The translations under genes were made by a program, and so were the position numbers. Positions 1-8,616 of a stretch of 64,000 nt of DNA are shown here, piece after piece. The stretch comes from Bradyrhizobium sp. CCGB12 (GTDB lineage Bacteria; Pseudomonadota; Alphaproteobacteria; Rhizobiales; Xanthobacteraceae), in the NCBI RefSeq assembly GCF_024199845.1, contig NZ_JANADO010000001.1, positions 4,960,001 through 5,024,000 of the forward strand. Direction: 5' to 3'. Below the pieces are notes generated by a model. That model did not search any database, was not told the origin of the DNA, and worked only from the letters and a program-made list of their open reading frames with translations. Position 1 is the first letter of the stretch; each line of letters starts with the position of its first letter.

Positions 1-1112
1 GGCAGGGTCCAGAACACGCCGAAGCAGCAGAACACGCCGATCGCGGCCACCGTCAGCACCACCATCGTCATGGTGGGGTCGGTGAGATAGGAGGAGATGG
101 CGAGCGCGACGGCGGTGAGCAGCAGCGGCGCACCGACATGCATGACGCGCTCGCGCGTCGCATCCGAATGCCGCGCCCACAGGATCATCGCGATGGTGCC
201 GAACAGGTACGGGATCGCGGTGACGAAGCCGGTCTGCGCGTTGGTGAGGCCGAACGCCTTGACGATCTGCGGCAGCCAGAACTGCATGCCGTAGAGCGCA
301 CCGACGAAACCGAAATAGATCAGGCTGAGCGCGATCACCTTCGGCGAGGACAGCGCTTCGCCGAGCGACAGATGCTTCACCGCCTGCTTGGCCGCGATTT
401 CGGAATCGAGCTTGCCCTTCAGCCAGGCCTTCTGCTCGGCCGAGAGCCAGTCCGCCTTCTCCGGCTTGTCGGTGAGGTAGAACCAGGTGACGATGCCGAG
501 CAGCACGGAGGGAATGCCCTCGATGATGAACAGCCACTGCCAGCCCTTCAGCCCCATGATGCCATCGAGGCCGAGCAGCAGGCCTGAGATCGGTGCGCCG
601 ATCACGGTCGAGACCGGCACGGCGATGGCGAAGGCCGCGAGGAAGCGGGCGCGATATTCGGCCGGATACCAATAGGTGAGATAGAGGATGATGCCGGGGA
701 AGAAACCGGCCTCGGCGACGCCGAGCAGGAACCGCAGCACATAGAAGCTCGTGACGCCGCTCGTGAGCGCCATCAGCGCCGAGATGATGCCCCAGGTCAC
801 CATGATGCGGGCGATCCAGCGGCTCGCGCCGAATTTTTCCAGCGCGAGGTTGCTCGGCACCTCGAAGATGAAGTAGCCGATGAAGAAGATGCCGGCGCCC
901 CAGGAGAAGATCAGCGGCGTGAATTTCAGCTCGGCATTCATGGTCAGCGCGGCGAAGCCGAGATTGACGCGGTCGAGATAGGAGAAGAAGTAGGCCAGCA
1001 CCAGGAACGGAATCAGGCGCCAGGAGATGGCGCGGATGGTCGAGGTCTCGATTTCGCTCTTGCTGGCGTTGGCGCCGCCGGCGGCACCGGCATAGGTGGT
1101 GGTCTGGCTCAT
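1..1112 (-). CDS. MFS transporter, anion:cation symporter-like (3' end outside window)
   Basis: About 370 residues are visible from the ATG at 1112; the C-terminus runs off the left edge. The protein is made of successive hydrophobic helices. Near residues 30-50 it has the motif SYLDRVNLGFAALTMN, typical of the anion:cation symporter family (tartrate, phthalate and sugar-acid carriers) of the major facilitator superfamily, followed by the EAGFFPG motif of helices 4-5. It would import an organic anion across the inner membrane with a cation; the substrate cannot be read from the sequence. No catabolic gene lies beside it in the window. The fold and subfamily are secure; the specificity is unknown. 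Confidence 0.9.
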   Translation of the reverse strand, partial: MSQTTTYAGAAGGANASKSEIETSTIRAISWRLIPFLVLAYFFSYLDRVNLGFAALTMNAELKFTPLIFSWGAGIFFIGYFIFEVPSNLALEKFGASRWIARIMVTWGIISALMALTSGVTSFYVLRFLLGVAEAGFFPGIILYLTYWYPAEYRARFLAAFAIAVPVSTVIGAPISGLLLGLDGIMGLKGWQWLFIIEGIPSVLLGIVTWFYLTDKPEKADWLSAEQKAWLKGKLDSEIAAKQAVKHLSLGEALSSPKVIALSLIYFGFVGALYGMQFWLPQIVKAFGLTNAQTGFVTAIPYLFGTIAMILWARHSDATRERVMHVGAPLLLTAVALAISSYLTDPTMTMVVLTVAAIGVFCCFGVFWTL

Positions 1113-1191
1113 GGCTTCCCCCGGGTTGTTGCTTTTCTAGGGCTGGGTGGCGGTTTTGAGCATCGCGGGCAAAGAGTCAATGGAGCGAGTA

Positions 1192-1638
1192 ATGCATGGG
1201 ACGCAGCCGGATAAACCCATTGCGCGGCCACGGACATCGCTGATCCGCGCCGCCGTCGCGTTTGCGGTGATCATCTGCGGGCTCTCCCTGCGCTGGTACG
1301 GCTTTCCACTCGGCCTGCCCGCCTTCGTTGTGAAGTACGGCGGCTCGCTGCTGTGGGCGACCATGGTGTTTCTGCTGGTCGGGGTGTTGCTGCCGCGGCT
1401 GACCCGAAGCCAACTCGCGGCGATCGCGCTGACGATCGCGCTCGCCGTAGAGTTCTCCCGGCTGGTGCATACGCCATGGCTCGATGCATTCCGGCTGACG
1501 ACGGCCGGCGCACTGCTGCTGGGGCGGATTTTTTCGCTGTGGAATCTAGTGGCTTATGCGGTGGGGATTGCGTTTGGCCTTTGGATCGATCGGCTCGCCG
1601 AGAAGCGTGGTCTCGTAGGGTGGGCAAAGGCGCCCTAG
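1192..1638 (+). CDS. DUF2809 family small membrane protein
   Basis: A 148-residue hydrophobic protein with about four transmembrane segments, matching the general pattern of DUF2809 proteins (RWYGFPLGLPAFVVKYGGS in the first third, then a hydrophobic core containing VEFSRLVHTPWLDAFR). The start at 1192 is preferred because GGAG lies six bases upstream; a GTG at 1147 and an ATG at 1180 are alternatives. Its function is unknown. The last codons, ending GLVGWAKAP, are read from the left arm of the palindromic repeat at 1609-1710, so the C-terminus and stop codon are supplied by a repeat element rather than by conserved family sequence. Confidence 0.75.
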   Translation: MHGTQPDKPIARPRTSLIRAAVAFAVIICGLSLRWYGFPLGLPAFVVKYGGSLLWATMVFLLVGVLLPRLTRSQLAAIALTIALAVEFSRLVHTPWLDAFRLTTAGALLLGRIFSLWNLVAYAVGIAFGLWIDRLAEKRGLVGWAKAP

Positions 1639-1710
1639 CGCCGTGCCCACCATTTCCCCTTTACGCGCGGCGATGGTGGGCACGCTTCGCTTTGCCCACC
1701 CTACGAGACC
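1609..1710. repeat. Palindromic repeat, family A copy 1
   Basis: A 102-base element with perfect 21-base inverted arms at 1609-1629 and 1690-1710 (core GTAGGGTGGGCAAAG). The interior also contains the mirrored words GTGCCCACCAT and ATGGTGGGCAC. It lies between the convergent DUF2809 and YcaQ genes and overlaps the 3' end of the former. A second, more diverged copy lies at 9708-9810. Intergenic palindromes of this type are common in Bradyrhizobium-like genomes. Confidence 0.9.
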
Positions 1711-1726
1711 GTCGAGCGATCAGCCT

Positions 1727-2890
1727 TCACTCCGCCAGTTGAAACCGCTCGAAGCGATCGAGCTCATCCTCGATCACGCGCTTGAGCTCCTTGCGCCCTG
1801 CCGTCTTCTTTCCCTGCCCGACCCAGGTCCATTTCTGCATCAACAGCTTCTTCGTCTGCCGATCCGTCTTCAGGTCGAGCGCGGCGACGATCTCGTCGCC
1901 GACCAGGACCGGCAGCGCGAAATAGCCGAGCTTGCGCTTGGCCTTCGGCACATAGGCCTCGAACAGATGGTTGTAGCCGAAGATGAGATTGGTGCGCTTG
2001 CGCTGGATGATCAGGGGATCGAACGGCGAGAGGATGTGGACGAGATCGGGCGGCACCTCGCCGTTCGCCTCCAGCAACGCGGGCGATGCCCAATGCTCCT
2101 GCTTGCCGGCGCGCTCGAGCGCGATCGGCACGAGCTCGCCGCGGCGGACGCGCGAGGCGATCAGGCCGGTGACCGCCTTCTTGCGCGGCGCATCGAGATG
2201 GCAGATCGAATCCAGGCTCACCACACCTTGCGAGCGCAGCGCGCGGTCGAGCAGATAGGCCGTGATCTCCTTCGCCGTCGCGGGCTTCGGCAGTGTGTCC
2301 CAGCCGAAATGGCGCGTCATCAACTCATAGGTCTTGAGCATGCCCTGGCGTGCGCTGATGGTCACGGCGCCGGTATAGAAGGCGAGCTGCAGGGCCCGCT
2401 TCGAGGGTTTTCGGCTCTGCCACAGATGCTCCTTCTCCGTGAGCACGTCGTCCTCGATGTCGCGGATCGTCAGCGGCCCGGCGCGCACCAGGCGCATGAC
2501 CTTACGCGTGTCGGCCGACTTCACCGAGGCGAACCATTTGTGCCCTTCGCGCCGGTGCTCGCGCATCGCCGGCAGGAAGAAGCGGAAGTCGTTCGCCGGC
2601 ACGTAAGAAAGTGCATGCGTCCAGTATTCGAACACGCTTCGGTCGACGCTCTGGGCATGGCGCAGGTCGGCGCGCCGGTAGGACGGGATACGGCTGAACA
2701 GGATGTGGTGGTGGCAGCGCTCGATCACATTGATGGTGTCGATCTGCACATAGCCGAGATGAGCGACCGCGTCCGCGACGGCCTGCGCGCCATCGCCGAA
2801 CGGCGCGCGCTCGTGCAGCCGCTGGGCGCGCAGCCAGATCTGCCGTGCCTGTGTCGTCGAGAGGGGGAGAGGTTTCGGGGCGCCGGACAT
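1727..2890 (-). CDS. ycaQ: YcaQ/AlkX-type DNA glycosylase (winged-helix HTH_42 family)
   Basis: A 387-residue protein of the HTH_42 (AlkZ/YcaQ) family, whose members excise bulky or crosslinked alkylated bases from DNA. The catalytic Q-phi-D signature is visible as YVQIDTINV with Gln49 and Asp51, followed by HHHILFSR. Other family landmarks are the FEYWTHALSYVP segment and basic winged-helix regions (KPSKRALQLAFYTG). The QxD form corresponds to the YcaQ/AlkX branch rather than the QxQ AlkZ branch. The start at 2890 (MSGAPKP) was chosen over an in-frame ATG at 2926 because the upstream residues look non-conserved; no strong ribosome binding site decides it. The gene stands alone, convergent with the DUF2809 gene. 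Confidence 0.9.
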   Translation of the reverse strand: MSGAPKPLPLSTTQARQIWLRAQRLHERAPFGDGAQAVADAVAHLGYVQIDTINVIERCHHHILFSRIPSYRRADLRHAQSVDRSVFEYWTHALSYVPANDFRFFLPAMREHRREGHKWFASVKSADTRKVMRLVRAGPLTIRDIEDDVLTEKEHLWQSRKPSKRALQLAFYTGAVTISARQGMLKTYELMTRHFGWDTLPKPATAKEITAYLLDRALRSQGVVSLDSICHLDAPRKKAVTGLIASRVRRGELVPIALERAGKQEHWASPALLEANGEVPPDLVHILSPFDPLIIQRKRTNLIFGYNHLFEAYVPKAKRKLGYFALPVLVGDEIVAALDLKTDRQTKKLLMQKWTWVGQGKKTAGRKELKRVIEDELDRFERFQLAE

Positions 2891-3002
2891 TGCGGAAGCA
2901 ATGTAGCGGGATTCGCGCCGAGGCAAAGCGGCGGGCTCACGAAAAAGCCGCGCTGCCAGCTGCTGACAGCGCGGCCGGAACGTGCAGTTCGGCGGGAAGC
3001 CC

Positions 3003-3248
3003 TTACTTCATCGCCATCGCCTTCTCAGCGCTCATGTAGTGCTTGCAGGCGCCCGGCATGTTGCCTTTGCTCATCTCCGAATTGGCCGAGGCCATCGACT
3101 TCCTCGCAGCGACCTTGCTCGGCGTGTCTTCGCCGCCTAGTCCGGTAAGTAGCTTCGCCATGTTCGCACTGGTGCACGCCATCTTGGCGGCGGATGCGGG
3201 AGATAGAGCAAGTGCAACGAATGCTGCTGCGAGCAACAGGGTCTTCAT
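3003..3248 (-). CDS. Small secreted protein of unknown function
   Basis: An 81-residue protein with a classical Sec signal peptide (MKTLLLAAAFVALALSPASA, cleavage after ASA). The mature part is short and polar with two cysteines (MACTSAN and GACKHYM) that could form a disulfide in the periplasm. A strong ribosome binding site, GGAGGAG, precedes the ATG at 3248. I do not recognise the family. Repeated small, charged residues and the KHYMSAEKAM ending suggest a compact helical domain. It is probably a stand-alone gene downstream of the 104-residue membrane protein on the same strand. Confidence 0.75.
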   Translation of the reverse strand: MKTLLLAAAFVALALSPASAAKMACTSANMAKLLTGLGGEDTPSKVAARKSMASANSEMSKGNMPGACKHYMSAEKAMAMK

Positions 3249-3348
3249 CCAGTTTTCTCCTCCGGAAAACGAAACCGGCGCCGTGCCGGCCTACGCGGGA
3301 TCCATCTTTCCGGGATCGCGCTCCGCAGAGAAGAGTATTTCGCGCGCG

Positions 3349-3663
3349 CTAGCGTGCGGCTTTTGGGCGCTCCCCGACGCTGCCGGTCGCCATATCGGGT
3401 TCACACGACGCCCTGCCACGCCCCTCCGACTGGCAGCGATAGACGCTGCCGGTGAGACGATCGACGAGCCACATGTTCTCCTCGGTCGGCCCTTCCAGGC
3501 CGACATAGCGGGAGGTCAGCCCCGTAATCAGCGTCGACAGCAGGATCGCGACCGCGATCATCGCCGCGCCGATATAGATGGACATGGAACTCAGGGACAC
3601 TGTCCGATCCGGCGGGCCGCTGCGATACTGGTAGTCACGCTGGTAGTCGCTTGGCCTCGGCAC
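3349..3663 (-). CDS. Hypothetical single-pass membrane protein
   Basis: A 104-residue open frame with a polar N-terminus rich in Tyr, Arg and Asp, then one hydrophobic helix (about residues 27-49, IYIGAAMIAVAILLSTLITG). A soluble tail follows with two cysteines (VYRCQSEG and ASCEPD), probably outside the cytoplasm. Codon use and position in an otherwise empty stretch make it a plausible real gene. No family is recognised and the start is not fixed by a good ribosome binding site. It lies on the same strand as the caspase-like gene to its right. Confidence 0.55.
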   Translation of the reverse strand: MPRPSDYQRDYQYRSGPPDRTVSLSSMSIYIGAAMIAVAILLSTLITGLTSRYVGLEGPTEENMWLVDRLTGSVYRCQSEGRGRASCEPDMATGSVGERPKAAR

Positions 3664-3838
3664 TGGATGGAACTCGGCTCCCCTCGCTCGCGAATGGCGA
3701 TCAAAGGTCTGCTAGGCGGTCATCTGGCCGATTTCTTGTTCGCCAGCGGGCCATGCCGCGACGGCGTTGCGATAATCGATGTGCACAGGTTTCCGGAACA
3801 GATTGGCGGCCCGAACCGGGCCGCCTTCTTGCTTGCGC

Positions 3839-5248
3839 TCAGCGACGGCCGAACAACCCGCCCATCATACCGCCGAGCAAACCACCGGGGCCGCCCATCG
3901 GACCACCACCACCGCCACCGCTATAATGGCGCCGGCCGCTGCCGCCTTGGGAACGGCGACGCGCCGGCCCGTCGTCTGCCTGTTCGGAGGAGGCCGCGCT
4001 GGTCGAGACAATCTCCGACAGCAGAGCCTTGTGCTGGAGCTTGTTGAGATAACCGGTAGCGGGATAGCCGCGCGCAGCCTGCCACCGCCTCATCACGGAA
4101 CGGGTCTCCTCGTCGAACTTGCCCGTTGCCTTGACGTCGAAGCCGAGCCCGGTGAGGCGGCGCTGCACGTCGCGGCGCTGGCCCTTGTCCAGGCCGATCT
4201 GGTCTTCAGACACCTGGCTGGCTTCTTCCGTAAAGGTCGCGGGATCGATCCCGGCCGACAGGTTGCGGGTGGTGTTGGATGGACCATCCTGCAACGCCGC
4301 GATGCGGGCGAGCGCGATCGATTTGAACGTGCCGTTGGGATAGCTGGTGAGATAGGCGTTGAGCTCCTCGATCTTGTTGGAGTCCTTGATCGAACGCCAG
4401 AACTCGAGCTCGACGTCGGAGCCCTGCTTGCCCGCGGCCAACACCGGTGCCGTATCGGTCGTGGCCACAGCCGGCACGCCAACCGGATTGAGATAGACGT
4501 TGCCCGTAAGGTTGGTGTGACCCCAGGGCAATTGGCCCTTGCTGGTCTCGTCACTGACCTGGGCGCGGACCTTGGTCATCGCCTGCTGGATCTCGATCCC
4601 GGGCTGGGCAATGTTGGCGACGAGCGCACGGGTGAACGGGCTGTTGGTGCCCGCCTCGCCATCGAGCGCGGTCTGACCGGGGCCCGTGGCAAAGGCAATC
4701 AGCGTGCCCTCCCCCGACTTCATCTCGGCAAGACCGGTCTGGACGTTGACCGAGCGGGTGGCCTTGGCCGAGCGGATCTTTGCCGCGAACGGATTGTCAC
4801 GGCAGGCGTCCAGGAACACGAGCTTCACCTTCGCGTCCGACATGGTCTGATCGAGCGTGAGGTCGACATTGATCGCCGCGCCCAGCTTGACGTCCATCTC
4901 GGATTTCAGGTCAGCATCGACCGGCAACAAATAGTTGACGCCGTTCACGGCAATCCCGTGGCCGGCATAGAAGAACACCGCGACATCGGCGCCCTCGCTC
5001 TTCTTGCCGAACTCCAGAAGCTTTGCAGTCATCGCGTCGCGGGTGAGGTTGGCTCCCTCGACGACATCGAAGCCGACATTGCGCAGCACCCTGGCCATCG
5101 CCTTGGAATCGATCGCGGGGTTGGGAAGCTGCGGGACGTTCTTGTAGGCGGCATTGCCGACCACGAAGGCGACGCGCTTGTCCGCGAAGGCCGCGTTGCC
5201 GCTGACAATGAATGCTGCGATTGAAATTGCTGCGATCAAGAAGCGCAT
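3839..5248 (-). CDS. Periplasmic caspase-like (peptidase C14) protein with peptidoglycan-binding domain
   Basis: A 469-residue protein. A Sec signal peptide (MRFLIAAISIAAFIVSGNAAFA) is followed by a caspase/metacaspase p20-like domain from about residue 24 to 260. It has the catalytic His in FFYAGHGIAVNG and the catalytic Cys in FLDACRDNPF, so the dyad is intact. A linker leads to a peptidoglycan-binding-1-like helical domain near the C-terminus (LDKGQRRDVQRRLTGLGFD). The chain ends in a very glycine-rich tail (GGGGGGPMGG and GGLLGGMMGGLFG). The start at 5248 is preferred because GGGGAGA lies six bases upstream; an ATG two codons earlier would abut the same site. It probably acts in the periplasm as a Lys/Arg-type cysteine peptidase. 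Divergent from the OmpA-family gene. Confidence 0.88.
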   Translation of the reverse strand: MRFLIAAISIAAFIVSGNAAFADKRVAFVVGNAAYKNVPQLPNPAIDSKAMARVLRNVGFDVVEGANLTRDAMTAKLLEFGKKSEGADVAVFFYAGHGIAVNGVNYLLPVDADLKSEMDVKLGAAINVDLTLDQTMSDAKVKLVFLDACRDNPFAAKIRSAKATRSVNVQTGLAEMKSGEGTLIAFATGPGQTALDGEAGTNSPFTRALVANIAQPGIEIQQAMTKVRAQVSDETSKGQLPWGHTNLTGNVYLNPVGVPAVATTDTAPVLAAGKQGSDVELEFWRSIKDSNKIEELNAYLTSYPNGTFKSIALARIAALQDGPSNTTRNLSAGIDPATFTEEASQVSEDQIGLDKGQRRDVQRRLTGLGFDVKATGKFDEETRSVMRRWQAARGYPATGYLNKLQHKALLSEIVSTSAASSEQADDGPARRRSQGGSGRRHYSGGGGGGPMGGPGGLLGGMMGGLFGRR

Positions 5249-5342
5249 GATCATTCTCCCCTGATCCAAACTTCTTCGCTGCCATCGCATCGGCCTGAGC
5301 CGATCCGATGAGAGCAATCTGATCCAGTTCACGAGAACGCAC

Positions 5343-5358
5343 TGTGATCTGGATCACC
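5343..5358. promoter_or_regulatory. CRP-like site (near-consensus)
   Basis: TGTGA, six bases, then TCACC: nine of ten positions match the CRP half-sites TGTGA-N6-TCACA. It lies about 95 bases upstream of the caspase-like start on the minus strand. Assignment to a CRP/FNR-family regulator is by motif only. Confidence 0.5.
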
Positions 5359-5645
5359 CGGGGATTTCTGTTGCTCGAACCGAGCTGAGAGACGCTGCGA
5401 CCACACTTTTCGGGCTGCTGACGCAGCGGGCAATATCGGCTGGTGACGAGCAATAACGGAAAGATTGTACCCGCCGGGGCCGCGAGTCCAGCAAGTATTG
5501 GAGCTCGTCCGAGAAGACGAGATAAATGAGCATTCTGCTCTCGGTGCCGAATGAGGCAGGCTTCTTCCCGGTGGTAGGGCGTTGCCACTAAACTCGACCT
5601 GCCCCGGATGCCGATTGGCTCCGGCCCTGAGATACAGGAAAGGAA

Positions 5646-5661
5646 TGTGACCCGCATCACA
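5646..5661. promoter_or_regulatory. CRP-like site (perfect palindrome)
   Basis: TGTGA-N6-TCACA, an exact match to the CRP consensus half-sites, 72 bases upstream of the OmpA-family ATG at 5733. The position suits an activator site upstream of a promoter. Confidence 0.6.
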
Positions 5662-5732
5662 TCGGGGTATTTGAACCTCCCCTAGGCTCGCAGCATCAAA
5701 TCGCCATCAGGCGTTACAGCGAGGATACGACA

Positions 5733-6374
5733 ATGACCCATTTCAATAAGTACTTTGGACTGAAGGCGATCACTCTCTCCGCCGCGCTATCGATGACGGC
5801 AGGCCTGGCCCTGGCCGGCGACGGCAACGTCTCCGCGGGCCAGATCCTGGATGCACTGAAGCCGAAGCCAGTGACCCGCGGCTTGTCCGTCGGGCCGCAG
5901 GCCGATACCGCCGCGCAGGCCAAGGAATCGACCTTCCTGAACACCGTGCGCAACCGCTCGACCCGGTCGCTCTCGATCGGCGAGCGCGAGCAGATCGCCG
6001 AGCTTGCGGCGACCAAGCCGAAGATCGATCTGGAGATCCAGTTCGACTACAACTCGGCCGACATCGCCAAGACGTCGGTGGCATCGGTGCAGGCCCTCGG
6101 CAAGGCCCTGTCCGATCCGGCGCTGAAGGGCTCGACCTTCGTGGTCGCCGGCCACACCGACGCCACAGGCGGCGAAGAGTACAATCAAGGGCTCTCCGAG
6201 CGGCGCGCCGACACCATCAAGAAGTACCTGGTGCAGAACTACGGTCTCAACGGCACCGATCTCGTCACCGTCGGCTACGGCGAGACCAAGCTGAAGGATA
6301 CTGCCAACGGCGCCGACCCGATCAACCGCCGCGTCCAGGTCGTGAACATGGACACCAAGACCGCGTCGAAGTGA
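5733..6374 (+). CDS. OmpA-family outer-membrane/peptidoglycan-associated protein
   Basis: A 213-residue protein with a Sec signal peptide ending ALA-GDGN, an N-terminal polar segment, and an OmpA/MotB C-terminal domain from about residue 95. Landmarks are LEIQFDYNSADI, VVAGHTDATGGEEYN (the peptidoglycan-contacting GHTD), LSERRADTIKKYL and the DPINRRVQV ending. Such domains bind diaminopimelate in peptidoglycan. There is no beta-barrel, so it is probably a periplasmic or lipoprotein-free anchor rather than a porin. The start is supported by GAGGA upstream of the ATG. It is divergent from the caspase-like gene, which also carries a peptidoglycan-binding module, so the two may act on the same envelope layer. 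Confidence 0.9.
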   Translation: MTHFNKYFGLKAITLSAALSMTAGLALAGDGNVSAGQILDALKPKPVTRGLSVGPQADTAAQAKESTFLNTVRNRSTRSLSIGEREQIAELAATKPKIDLEIQFDYNSADIAKTSVASVQALGKALSDPALKGSTFVVAGHTDATGGEEYNQGLSERRADTIKKYLVQNYGLNGTDLVTVGYGETKLKDTANGADPINRRVQVVNMDTKTASK

Positions 6375-6431
6375 TCTCCAGGTCTTTGCTCCACGAAGCA
6401 CGCCGCCTGCCGCCCCCGGCAGGCGGCGCTG

Positions 6432-7748
6432 TCATATCCAGCTCTGGAACAGCATCAGCTTGCCGAAGGTTCGCATGGAAGTGCCGATGAAGGCCGCGGA
6501 GATCGGCAGCATGATCGCAAAGCCGATTGCGGCGACGCCGACATAGGCCCACAGCAGCCAACGCGGCAGCCCCTCCAGGCGCAGCACATAGACCAGTGCA
6601 AGCGACGCTGTGGTCGCGGCCGGCAGGTAATAGTAGAGGAAACCCAGCGTACGCGGCAGCAACGCCCAGGCGAGCCAGGGGCCGAAATAGAACGCCGCGA
6701 TCAGGAATGCATCCCAGCGCCGCGCGACGATGAAATCACGCAGCACGACAGCGAGCGCGAGCAGCGCCGGCCAGGCCACCAGCGGATTGCCGAGGAAGAC
6801 GATCGCGGCGATGTTGTCCTCCGCCGTCTTGTCGAACAGGAACCAGACCGGACGTGCCAGCAACGGCCAGGATGGCCATGCGCTCATATACGTGTGGCCG
6901 GCGATCGCAGTCGTGGTGTTGTCGGCGAAGATCCGCCGCTGCGCCTCGATCAGATCCGGCAGCGACAATCCGTAGAGCGGGACGAAGGCGGCAAGATACG
7001 TCATCGCCGGCAAGACGGCGAAGCAGAGCGCGGCATGCTGCACGCGAAAGCCGGCCCAGAGATCGGGCCGATACCAATCGCTCGGCCTGGCGTCCGCAAA
7101 CAGCGTGTGCCAGCCCTGCATCAGGCGGATCACCGCGACAATGACGATGCAGACGCCGAGCGGAAACAGGCCGCTCCATTTGCAGGCGGCCGCACAACCG
7201 AACAGGCTGCCCGCGAGCGCGAACAGCGCGTGCGGCCGCTCTCTTCGAAAACCATGCATGAAGGCGGCGGTCGCGAGCAGGCCGAAGCCGAGCGCAAAGA
7301 TGTCGAGCATGGCGATGCGCGCCTGCACGTAGAGCATCTGGTTGCAACCGGCGATCAGCGCGGCGGCGATAGCGGGCCCTTGCGCGGAGAACAGCGCAAG
7401 GCCGCACAGATAGATCGCGACGACCGCGAGTGCGCCGAACAATGTCGCGGGATAGCGCCAGCCAAACGCGTTGTCGCCGAAGGTTGCGATCGATGCCGCG
7501 ATCAGCTCCTTCGCTAACGGCGGATGCATCGGATTGAGCATCGGCTGCGACATCACAGGCGCCAGCATCTGCCGTGCTGCCGGCACATAATGCACCTCGT
7601 CGAAGACGAACTTCTCCGGCGTTGCGAGACCGATCAGCAGCGCGAGATGAGCAACCAGGAAAATCGCGACAGCAATCACTGCGCTCCGCGACACTTTTGG
7701 GACCGCGGACAATTCGAGCGCCTGCTGTGGGGATGTTTTGCGTGGCAA
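6432..7748 (-). CDS. GT39-type (PMT/ArnT-like) polyprenol-dependent glycosyltransferase
   Basis: A 438-residue multi-pass membrane protein of the protein O-mannosyltransferase / ArnT superfamily. The first periplasmic loop carries the acidic catalytic motif FVFDEVHYVPAARQML, followed by the HPPLAKELIAASIATFG motif and ARIAMLDIFALGF, all characteristic of family 39. It should transfer a sugar from an undecaprenyl- or dolichyl-phosphate donor to a lipid or protein on the periplasmic face. The open frame starts with a TTG at 7748; a GTG at 7694 just before the first helix is an alternative. It stands alone, divergent from the FecR gene. Confidence 0.88.
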   Translation of the reverse strand: MPRKTSPQQALELSAVPKVSRSAVIAVAIFLVAHLALLIGLATPEKFVFDEVHYVPAARQMLAPVMSQPMLNPMHPPLAKELIAASIATFGDNAFGWRYPATLFGALAVVAIYLCGLALFSAQGPAIAAALIAGCNQMLYVQARIAMLDIFALGFGLLATAAFMHGFRRERPHALFALAGSLFGCAAACKWSGLFPLGVCIVIVAVIRLMQGWHTLFADARPSDWYRPDLWAGFRVQHAALCFAVLPAMTYLAAFVPLYGLSLPDLIEAQRRIFADNTTTAIAGHTYMSAWPSWPLLARPVWFLFDKTAEDNIAAIVFLGNPLVAWPALLALAVVLRDFIVARRWDAFLIAAFYFGPWLAWALLPRTLGFLYYYLPAATTASLALVYVLRLEGLPRWLLWAYVGVAAIGFAIMLPISAAFIGTSMRTFGKLMLFQSWI

Positions 7749-7912
7749 ATCTGCGTCACCGCGGACAAAAAAGAGATCGCGATTTTCATTGAACGCATTC
7801 TGCCGCTGCTGTCACTAAGCATAACGCACGTCCCGCGCCGCTTGTGATAATTCCGCCACATCGGAAGTGCGCGCGATCCGGTACGATCAGGGACATATCG
7901 ATCGGTTACGAA

Positions 7913-8614
7913 ATGAATTTGCGTTTCTGGCTTTTCTCCTCTCTGTTGTCGGCCGCATTGTGCGCAGGCCCTTGCGCGCAGGCGCAGACACGCGTCGGCG
8001 AAGCCGTGGTGATCCAGAACGAAGTGGTGCGCGTAGCCGCGACCAGCACGCCGATCAATGTCGGCGACAGCATGCTGCGCGACGAGACCGTGCGCACCGG
8101 CGCCGACAGCGCGGCGCGCTTCGTCATGGCCGACAGCACCAATCTGTCGCTGGGCCCCAGCGCGACGCTGAAGCTCGACCGCACCGTCTTCAACGACGAG
8201 CTCAGCTATCGCGATGTCGCGATCCGCATGACCACCGGCGCATTCCGCTTCGTCACCGGGCACTCCGCAAAGAGCGCCTACAAGATCACGACCCCGCTCG
8301 CGACCATCGGTGTGCGCGGCACCACGCTCGACATCCTCTCGCAGCGCGGCCGCTCGGTCGTGGTGCTCCAGGACGGCGCGGCCAGCGTCTGCACGACGAA
8401 CTCTCAATGCGTGCAGCTCACCCAGCCGGGCGACACCGCGATCATCACCTCGACCGGTGGCAAGGTCAGCATCACCAAGACCAACACGCCGCCCTGGACG
8501 TTTGCCGCCAACTGCGCGGCGAGTGCCGGGCTTTGCGCCGTCAACCAATATGCCGCGGCATCGCCGACCATCACGCCTGCCGTCCAGGACGACGGCATGC
8601 TGTGCGGGCGTTGA
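7913..8614 (+). CDS. Exported FecR-domain protein
   Basis: A 233-residue protein with a Sec signal peptide (LFSSLLSAALCAGPCAQAQ) and a FecR-type beta domain: VGDSMLRDETVRTGADSAA, then LGPSATLKL, GAFRFVTG and TPLATIGVRGTTLDI. In ordinary signalling systems FecR is an inner-membrane anti-sigma partner of a TonB receptor, but here there is no sigma factor or receptor and no membrane anchor beyond the signal peptide. Four cysteines in the C-terminal third (VCTTNSQC, NCAASAGLC) could form disulfides. Its stop is two bases before the start of the beta-barrel gene, so the two are almost certainly translated together. Confidence 0.85.
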   Translation: MNLRFWLFSSLLSAALCAGPCAQAQTRVGEAVVIQNEVVRVAATSTPINVGDSMLRDETVRTGADSAARFVMADSTNLSLGPSATLKLDRTVFNDELSYRDVAIRMTTGAFRFVTGHSAKSAYKITTPLATIGVRGTTLDILSQRGRSVVVLQDGAASVCTTNSQCVQLTQPGDTAIITSTGGKVSITKTNTPPWTFAANCAASAGLCAVNQYAAASPTITPAVQDDGMLCGR

Positions 8615-8616
8615 CG

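Larger units (their letters stand above)
5249..5732. other. Divergent intergenic region between caspase-like and OmpA-family genes
   Basis: This 484-base region contains no convincing gene. It has two CRP-like palindromes, one near each end (5343-5358 and 5646-5661), so both divergent genes may share cyclic-nucleotide or CRP/FNR-family control. Antisense and sense frames through it are short or overlap the flanking genes and were not accepted. Confidence 0.6.

Noticed and set aside
1643..3148. A 501-codon plus-strand frame antisense to the YcaQ gene
   Set aside because: The minus strand has the clear YcaQ motifs; the plus frame is composed of Arg/Leu/Ala shadow codons.
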